Below are positions 7,475 through 11,423 of a stretch of 12,715 bases of DNA, piece after piece. Within the stretch, counting starts at the first letter, position 1; the number at the start of each line of letters is the position of its first letter. Source of the DNA: an uncultured Bacilli bacterium (GTDB lineage Bacteria; Bacillota_I; Bacilli_A; RF39; UBA660); contig CANQMC010000029.1 of the NCBI GenBank assembly GCA_947624855.1, positions 1 to 12,715 on the forward strand. The letters run 5' to 3'. Under the pieces are notes generated by a model that was given only the letters and a program-made list of their open reading frames with translations, had not been told where the DNA came from and ran no database searches. A program made the translations under genes and the position numbers.

Positions 7475-10015
7475 ATGAAAATGAAATTTAGTGAAGTAAA
7501 CCGAAATGAACTTAGTCCTATGATGAAACAATACATGGAAATTAAAGATCAATATAAAGAAGAATTATTATTTTTTCGTTTAGGAGATTTTTATGAATTA
7601 TTTTTTGAAGATGGCCTTATAGCATCTCGTGAATTAGAACTTACATTAACTGGTAAAAATGCTGGTTTAAAAGAGCGAATTCCCATGTGTGGTGTTCCTT
7701 TCCACAGTGTTACTCCTTATATTGAAAAATTAATTGAAAAAGGATATAAAGTAGCAATATGTGAACAATTAGAAGATGCTAAAAACACTAAAGGAATGGT
7801 TAAAAGAGGAGTTACTGAAGTATTATCTAAAGGCACCATTGTTAATTTAGAATCATTAAGTGAACATGATAATAATTATATTGCTTCATTACTAGATTTA
7901 GAATATATCTATTTACTTACTTATGCTGATATTTCAACTGGAGAATTAAAAAGTTTAAGTATAACTCATCATCAAGATCGATTACTAAATGAAATATTAC
8001 ATTTAAATATTAAAGAAATAATTTTAGAAAATGAAAAAGATATAGAACTTATTAATACTTTAAAAAATACTTATAGTATTGAAGTATCAATATCAAATGA
8101 ATTTTTAACTGAAGGTTATGAAAACTTAATTGAAAGTGTAACTGATAATCGTGTTAAACAAGGTTTAAGACATTTACTTTATTATTTAGTTATTCGCGAA
8201 TTAAAAGATTTAAGTCATATTTCTAAAATCGAAATAGTAAATAAAAATGATTATTTAGAAATGGATGTTCATTCTGTTCGTAATTTAGAATTAATAGAAA
8301 CTTTAAGATTAAAAGAAAGAACTTATTCTTTACTTTGGTTATTAGATAAAACTAAAACAGCCATGGGTTCTAGAAAATTAAAAAATTGGTTATTAAATCC
8401 TTTAAAAGATAAAACTTTAATTGAAAGCCGTTATGCAAAATTAGAAATTTTAAATAATGAATTTATTTTAAAAGATGAATTAAGAGATTTATTATATGAA
8501 ATATATGATTTAGAAAGATTATGTGCTAAAGTTATCACTGGTAATTTAAATGCTCGTGATTTATTACAAATAAAAAATTCTTTAGGAGTATTACCCCGTC
8601 TTAAAGATATTATTAAAGATTTAAAATTTGATTATGAAATTAATACCCATAGAGATCTTTATGATTTATTAGAAAAAAGTATTTATGAAAATCCCCCTTT
8701 AAGTATTAAAGAAGGTTATTTAATAAAAGATGGATATAACAAAGAATTAGATGAACTTAAAAGTATTAGATCAGGAGGTAAAGATTTCTTAAATGAATTT
8801 GAAGCCAAAATAAAAAGAGAAACTGGTATTAAAAATCTTAAAGTAGGTTTTAATCGAGTATTTGGTTATTATATTGAAGTATCTAAAGGTCAAGCAAGCA
8901 ATGTAAGTAAAGAACTTGGTTGGGAACGTAGACAAACATTAACTAATGCCGAAAGATTTATATCACCTGAATTAAAAGAAAAAGAAAGTTTAATTTTAAA
9001 TGCCGAAGAAAAAATCTTTGAACTAGAATATAATCTATTTTGTGAAATAAGAGATGTAATTAAAAAAGAAGTATTAAATATTAAAAAAACAGCAGATATT
9101 ATTAGTGAAATAGATGTTTTAGCAAGTTTAGCTGTTTGTAGTGAAGAATATAATTTAAAAAAACCAACTTTAAACGAAAATAATATAATTGATATTGAAG
9201 AAGGAAGACATCCTGTAATTGAAAAAGTAAGTAATGATATATATGTTCCTAATGATGTAAAAATGGATAAGCAAACTGATATTCTTTTAATAACGGGTCC
9301 TAATATGAGTGGTAAATCAACTTATATGCGTGAAGTAGCTATTATAATTATTATGGCTCAAATGGGCTCTTTTGTTCCTGCTAAAAAAGCTAATTTACCA
9401 ATTATTGATAAAATATTTACACGTATTGGAGCTAGTGATGATTTAGTAAGTGGTGAATCAACTTTTATGGTTGAAATGAAAGAAGCAAGAAATGCTATAA
9501 TTAATGCTACTTCCCATAGTTTAATTTTATTTGATGAACTTGGAAGAGGAACAGCTACTTATGATGGTATGAGTATAGCTAGAGCAATATTAGAATATAT
9601 AGCCATTAATATAAAATGTAAAACTTTATTTTCAACTCATTATCATGAACTTACTACTTTAGATAAAGAATATCCTAATATTAAAAATGTCCATGTTGCC
9701 GCTAAAGAAGAGGGGAGCATGATTACTTTTCTTCATAAAGTTGAAAATGGCCCAGCCGATAAAAGTTATGGTATCCATGTAGCAAGACTTGCTAAAATGC
9801 CCGAAGATTTACTTTTAAAAGCCGAAACTATTTTAAAAGCTTATGAAAGTAATGCTAAAGAACCAAAAGATAACAATATTCAACTTACAATGAATTTTGA
9901 AACTAAACCTGAAACCAAAGATGAATTAAGAGAAAGATTAAAACAAATAGATCCTCTTCATTTAACTCCAATGGACGCTATAAATATATTATTTGAATTA
10001 AAAGATTTAAAATAA
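7475..10015 (+). CDS. mutS: DNA mismatch repair protein MutS
   Basis: Recognises base mismatches and small loops and starts repair. Full length at 846 residues. The N-terminal mismatch-binding domain has the wedge F39-Y40-E41 (GDFYELF), so it belongs to the repair-active MutS1 branch and not to MutS2. Connector, lever and clamp domains follow (about 130-560). The ATPase has Walker A GPNMSGKST (608-616, K614), Walker B D687-E688 in FDELGRGT, and the STHYHEL segment. The C-terminal end DPLHLTPMDAINILFELK is the usual MutS tail. The ATG at 7475 is six bases after AAAGG; an ATG at 7481 would be twelve bases away and is less likely. mutL, the common next gene, does not follow, and no terminator lies directly after the stop, so transcripts may run into the small RNA at 10054. 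Confidence 0.98.
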   Translation: MKMKFSEVNRNELSPMMKQYMEIKDQYKEELLFFRLGDFYELFFEDGLIASRELELTLTGKNAGLKERIPMCGVPFHSVTPYIEKLIEKGYKVAICEQLEDAKNTKGMVKRGVTEVLSKGTIVNLESLSEHDNNYIASLLDLEYIYLLTYADISTGELKSLSITHHQDRLLNEILHLNIKEIILENEKDIELINTLKNTYSIEVSISNEFLTEGYENLIESVTDNRVKQGLRHLLYYLVIRELKDLSHISKIEIVNKNDYLEMDVHSVRNLELIETLRLKERTYSLLWLLDKTKTAMGSRKLKNWLLNPLKDKTLIESRYAKLEILNNEFILKDELRDLLYEIYDLERLCAKVITGNLNARDLLQIKNSLGVLPRLKDIIKDLKFDYEINTHRDLYDLLEKSIYENPPLSIKEGYLIKDGYNKELDELKSIRSGGKDFLNEFEAKIKRETGIKNLKVGFNRVFGYYIEVSKGQASNVSKELGWERRQTLTNAERFISPELKEKESLILNAEEKIFELEYNLFCEIRDVIKKEVLNIKKTADIISEIDVLASLAVCSEEYNLKKPTLNENNIIDIEEGRHPVIEKVSNDIYVPNDVKMDKQTDILLITGPNMSGKSTYMREVAIIIIMAQMGSFVPAKKANLPIIDKIFTRIGASDDLVSGESTFMVEMKEARNAIINATSHSLILFDELGRGTATYDGMSIARAILEYIAINIKCKTLFSTHYHELTTLDKEYPNIKNVHVAAKEEGSMITFLHKVENGPADKSYGIHVARLAKMPEDLLLKAETILKAYESNAKEPKDNNIQLTMNFETKPETKDELRERLKQIDPLHLTPMDAINILFELKDLK

Positions 10016-10018
10016 TAT

Positions 10019-10047
10019 TTGACTTTTTAATAAAATTATGATATATT
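10019..10047 (+). promoter_or_regulatory. Promoter of the tandem-repeat RNA
   Basis: TTGACT (10019-10024), 17 bases, then TATATT (10042-10047): one mismatch in each box. The predicted start, near 10054, coincides with the first base of the first 37-bp repeat. It begins only three bases after the mutS stop. Confidence 0.7.
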
Positions 10048-10054
10048 CTAAGTA

Positions 10055-10128
10055 TAAAAAAGTCGGAGTACCCAAGCCGTAAAGTGGGAGCTAAAAAAGT
10101 CGGAGTACCTAAGCCGTAAAGTTGGAAC
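10055..10128 (+). repeat. Two tandem 37-bp direct repeats
   Basis: Copies at 10055-10091 and 10092-10128 share a period of exactly 37 and differ at three positions: C10073/T10110, G10086/T10123 and G10090/A10127. The A-run and the following GT are repeated a third time at 10129-10137, where the sequence passes into the terminator stem. Confidence 0.95.
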
Positions 10129-10137
10129 TAAAAAAGT

Positions 10138-10163
10138 AATTAGATTAATTTCTAATTTTTTTT
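10138..10163 (+). terminator. Terminator of the tandem-repeat RNA
   Basis: AATTAGA (10138-10144) pairs perfectly with TCTAATT (10151-10157) around a six-base loop; with the last two T of the stem there is a run of eight T, then ATTTT. In ToxIN-type loci a terminator in this place tunes the ratio of antitoxin RNA to toxin message. Confidence 0.8.
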
Positions 10164-10263
10164 ATTTTCAAAAAGTTTACTTATTTAAAATTTTTAAATA
10201 TTTATATATTTATATTAATAATAATATAAAACTCTTAATATTGTTTATTTTTCCCTAAAATAC

Positions 10264-10283
10264 GCCAAAAATTGGCAATTTTT
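10264..10283 (+). terminator. Weak hairpin with T run
   Basis: GCCAA (10264-10268) pairs with TTGGC (10272-10276) around AAA, followed by AA and five T. The short stem and small loop make it a doubtful terminator. No gene ends just before it, so it may be a back-up terminator, a remnant or an operator. Confidence 0.35.
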
Positions 10284-10288
10284 GTATC

Positions 10289-10317
10289 TTGTTTTATCAT
10301 CTTTTTTGTCTTATAAT
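10289..10317 (+). promoter_or_regulatory. Candidate distal promoter of the regulator gene at 10415
   Basis: TTGTTT (10289-10294), 17 bases, then TATAAT (10312-10317). It would give a leader of about 90 bases. It competes with the candidate at 10342-10369. Confidence 0.5.
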
Positions 10318-10341
10318 TAAAGAGATTTTTAAAGTAAAATT

Positions 10342-10369
10342 TTGAAAAAGAAGTTATACTTCATAGAAT
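10342..10369 (+). promoter_or_regulatory. Candidate proximal promoter with operator for the regulator at 10415
   Basis: TTGAAA (10342-10347), 16 bases, TAGAAT (10364-10369). The spacer contains the inverted repeat GAAGT-TAT-ACTTC (10350-10362), the kind of site and position used by small XRE repressors on their own promoter. That the product of 10415 binds it is inference. Confidence 0.45.
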
Positions 10370-10414
10370 AAAATGATTTAAACTAGTAAAATAAATAATG
10401 GAGAGTGAATATAA

Positions 10415-10660
10415 ATGACGACATTTAAAAGAGATTTTAAGTTTAATCCTCATATAATTGAAGTAGTAGCTAAAAATGTTCGAAAGTATCGAAAAATAGA
10501 AGGTATTACTCAAGAACAATTATCAACTGATATAGGTATTTCAAATGATTTTTTAAGAAGATTTGAAACAACTTTAGGTAAAGAGGGCATGTCTTTATAT
10601 ACATTATATAAGATTTCTGTAGTCTTAAATGTAACAATGGATAAATTTTTTGAGGAATAA
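10415..10660 (+). CDS. Small XRE-type helix-turn-helix regulator
   Basis: An 81-residue DNA-binding protein made almost wholly of one Cro/C1-type helix-turn-helix domain (about 16-80). The recognition part is TQEQLSTDIGISNDFLRRFET, followed by the helix ending in VLNVTMDKFFEE. Such proteins act as transcriptional repressors, often as the regulator of a mobile element, toxin-antitoxin pair or surface-protein locus. The ATG at 10415 is well supported by GGAGAG (10400-10405), nine bases before it. No partner gene follows on the same strand. An antitoxin role is possible, but I see no toxin beside it. It is not closely similar to the second regulator at 11055-11282 beyond the common fold. Confidence 0.85.
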   Translation: MTTFKRDFKFNPHIIEVVAKNVRKYRKIEGITQEQLSTDIGISNDFLRRFETTLGKEGMSLYTLYKISVVLNVTMDKFFEE

Positions 10661-10753
10661 ATATTTAAAAAAAGATATTTAACTAAACTTGAAAATATGG
10701 AGGATTAAAAAATAAAATTTAATTATAAATAGGAATAATTTTTAAAATAATTA

Positions 10754-10781
10754 TTGAAAAAACAATATAATATTGTATAAT
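10754..10781 (+). promoter_or_regulatory. Promoter with internal palindrome, upstream of the template-like repeat
   Basis: TTGAAA (10754-10759), 16 bases, perfect TATAAT (10776-10781). The spacer is filled by a perfect inverted repeat ACAATAT-A-ATATTGT (10762-10776), a likely operator. Transcription would start near 10788, about 30 bases before the template-like repeat, with no open reading frame following a ribosome binding site. Confidence 0.65.
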
Positions 10782-10818
10782 TTAAAAAGGGTATATCTAT
10801 AAATGTAGAACACTTTTT

Positions 10819-10918
10819 TGTCTCCGTATAACTTTAACAGCAATGCTAACGTGTTCATCGTGAATAACAATGGCAACCTCGACTGGAACAACGTGAACAA
10901 CACTTTTGGTGTGCGCCC
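10819..10918 (+). repeat. Asn-codon-rich coding-like fragment, candidate DGR template repeat
   Basis: Read from TCT at 10821 it encodes a C-terminal domain segment beginning SPYNFNSNANVF and ending FGVRP, closing at a TAA (10929-10931). It has no usable start: TAG at 10806-10808 is in frame just upstream. Of the 32 codons from TCT to CGC, 12 are Asn (nine AAC, three AAT). AAC-rich codons are the signature of DGR template repeats, because adenine mutagenesis of AAC reaches many amino acids but no stop. It matches the 3' end of the surface-protein gene (12601-12703), sharing TGTCTCCGT at the left end and GGTGTGCGCCC at the right. It is visibly less AT-rich than its surroundings. Alternatives: a silent donor cassette for gene conversion, or a pseudogene tail. 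Confidence 0.55.
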
Positions 10919-10967
10919 AATATCCTTTTAAAACTCATATACTTGATTAAGGTTTAGTATAGCAGAA

Positions 10968-10990
10968 TTAGGATACAAGATATATCCTAA
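10968..10990 (+). other. Perfect 8-bp hairpin downstream of the template-like repeat
   Basis: TTAGGATA (10968-10975) and TATCCTAA (10983-10990) pair perfectly around a seven-base loop, CAAGATA. No T run follows, so it is not a terminator. It lies 50 bases after the template-like repeat and inside the same predicted transcript. Confidence 0.6.
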
Positions 10991-10998
10991 GGTAACTT

Positions 10999-11056
10999 AA
11001 AAAAATAATACTGATGTTTTAAGTCTTGAATTTAAAACTAATACAGTATTTTTTTT
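10999..11056. terminator. Two-way terminator between the template-like RNA and the minus-strand regulator
   Basis: ATACTG (11008-11013) pairs with CAGTAT (11044-11049), and GTTTTAA (11016-11022) with TTAAAAC (11032-11038) inside it. On the plus strand eight T follow (11049-11056); on the minus strand a run of seven T follows (complement of 10999-11005). It ends rightward transcripts from 10788 and the leftward regulator, overlapping that gene's stop codon by two bases. Confidence 0.8.
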
Positions 11057-11282
11057 ATTTGTTTACAATACTTTTTGGATAAGGTTTTCTTTCATCAGTA
11101 AGATATAATAAATAATCAATTGAAGTATTATAATATTTTGCTAATTTTACTAAAACATCAACGGGTATATTTATTTTTTCCAATTCATATTTACTATAAT
11201 TTGATTGATCAACATTTAAAAAACTAGCAATATCTTTTTGATATAAATCTTTATCTTCTCTTATTTCTTTTAATCTATTCAT
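11055..11282 (-). CDS. Small XRE-type repressor, divergent from the surface protein
   Basis: A 75-residue Cro/C1-type helix-turn-helix protein: MNRLKEIREDKDLYQKDIAS, then the recognition part ASFLNVDQSNYSKYELEK and the closing helix IDYLLYLTDERK. This is the classic short phage- or plasmid-type repressor. Start choice: an in-frame ATG at 11294 exists, but GGAGG (complement of 11288-11292) lies inside that extension, five bases before the ATG at 11282, so 11282 is the start. Its promoter (11306-11333, minus) shares its -35 region with the oppositely directed promoter of the surface-protein gene, and each promoter contains one copy of a 15-bp inverted repeat. I infer that it represses both itself and the surface protein. 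Its gene ends in the two-way terminator. Confidence 0.9.
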   Translation of the reverse strand: MNRLKEIREDKDLYQKDIASFLNVDQSNYSKYELEKINIPVDVLVKLAKYYNTSIDYLLYLTDERKPYPKSIVNK

Positions 11283-11305
11283 AAAGACCTCCATATTAAA
11301 ATATT

Positions 11306-11333
11306 ATCATAGTTAAAATATAACTATTGACAA
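11306..11333 (-). promoter_or_regulatory. Promoter of the minus-strand regulator
   Basis: Read on the minus strand: TTGTCA (complement of 11328-11333), 16 bases, TATGAT (complement of 11306-11311). Its -35 box overlaps the TTGACA of the opposite promoter by five bases, so RNA polymerase can probably use only one at a time. Confidence 0.7.
11311..11325. promoter_or_regulatory. Operator-like 15-bp inverted repeat, site 1
   Basis: AGTTA-AAATA-TAACT, with perfect 5-bp arms, between the -35 and -10 boxes of the regulator's promoter. On the minus strand it reads AGTTATATTTTAACT, which differs from site 2 at only two symmetric positions. Confidence 0.7.
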
Positions 11334-11355
11334 AAAGGTATATTTTACCTATAAT
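11327..11355 (+). promoter_or_regulatory. Consensus promoter of the surface-protein gene
   Basis: TTGACA (11327-11332), exactly 17 bases, TATAAT (11350-11355): a perfect consensus promoter and the strongest in the window. The predicted start is near 11362, giving a leader of about 60 bases to the ATG at 11424. Confidence 0.9.
11336..11350. promoter_or_regulatory. Operator-like 15-bp inverted repeat, site 2
   Basis: AGGTA-TATTT-TACCT, with perfect 5-bp arms, lying between the -35 and -10 boxes of the surface-protein promoter. Its centre is 25 bp from that of site 1. Confidence 0.7.
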
Positions 11356-11423
11356 ATAAATATAAATTATAATTTTCTAATATACATGAGTATGAGAATT
11401 TTAAAAAAGAATGGAGAGATATA

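Larger units (their letters stand above)
10054..10163 (+). ncRNA. Small RNA of two 37-nt repeats, type III antitoxin-like
   Basis: A complete small transcription unit of about 110 nt: promoter, two tandem repeats beginning with six A, the start of a third copy (10129-10137), and a terminator. Neither strand has a start codon with a plausible ribosome binding site. Each repeat can be drawn as an H-type pseudoknot: CGG (10064-10066) with CCG (10077-10079), and CCCA (10071-10074), in the loop of that stem, with TGGG (10085-10088). Repeat length, A-rich boundaries, pseudoknot potential and promoter-repeat-terminator order match the RNA part of type III toxin-antitoxin systems (ToxIN, AbiQ, CptIN). 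Against this, there is no toxin gene of about 170 codons after the terminator and only two full copies. It could be an orphan antitoxin, a decayed system, or an unrelated repeat RNA. Confidence 0.5.
10016..10414. other. Intergenic region with a small RNA unit and promoters
   Basis: There is no credible protein gene on either strand. From left to right it holds a promoter (10019-10047), two 37-bp tandem repeats (10055-10128), a terminator (10138-10163), a very AT-rich stretch with no visible feature (about 10166-10255), a weak hairpin (10264-10283) and two candidate promoters for the regulator at 10415. Confidence 0.7.
10661..11054. other. Intergenic region with promoter, template-like repeat and hairpins
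   Basis: No intact gene. At 10699-10703 there is a GGAGG ribosome binding site with no start codon after it, possibly a remnant of a lost gene. Then come a promoter (10754-10781) with a palindrome, the coding-like 100-bp fragment (10819-10918), a perfect 8-bp hairpin (10968-10990) and a two-way terminator (10999-11056). Confidence 0.7.
10788..11056 (+). ncRNA. Putative transcript carrying the template-like repeat
   Basis: Bounded by the promoter at 10754-10781 and the terminator ending at 11056, about 270 nt. It contains the 100-base coding-like repeat, a possible pairing GAACAC (10808-10813) with GTGTTC (10851-10856), and a perfect hairpin at 10968-10990. In DGRs the template RNA is a non-coding transcript of this kind, in which sequence downstream of the repeat forms structure needed by the reverse transcriptase. 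No reverse transcriptase gene is visible, so the assignment is tentative. Confidence 0.35.

Noticed and set aside
10055..10128. CRISPR array
   Set aside because: The repeats are directly adjacent with no spacers, there are only two, and no cas genes are seen.
10166..10414. Decayed type III toxin gene behind the repeat RNA
   Set aside because: I looked for a frame or toxin-like fragments on the plus strand and found only dense stops and AT-rich sequence, so no remnant can be claimed.
10697..10740. Small gene after the GGAGG at 10699-10703
   Set aside because: No start codon lies at a usable distance. The ATG overlapping the site runs into a stop after three codons. At best a remnant.
10818..10931. 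Short protein gene starting at TTG 10818 through the template-like repeat
   Set aside because: There is no ribosome binding site before the TTG, an in-frame TAG lies three codons upstream, and the encoded piece is only the tail of a larger domain.
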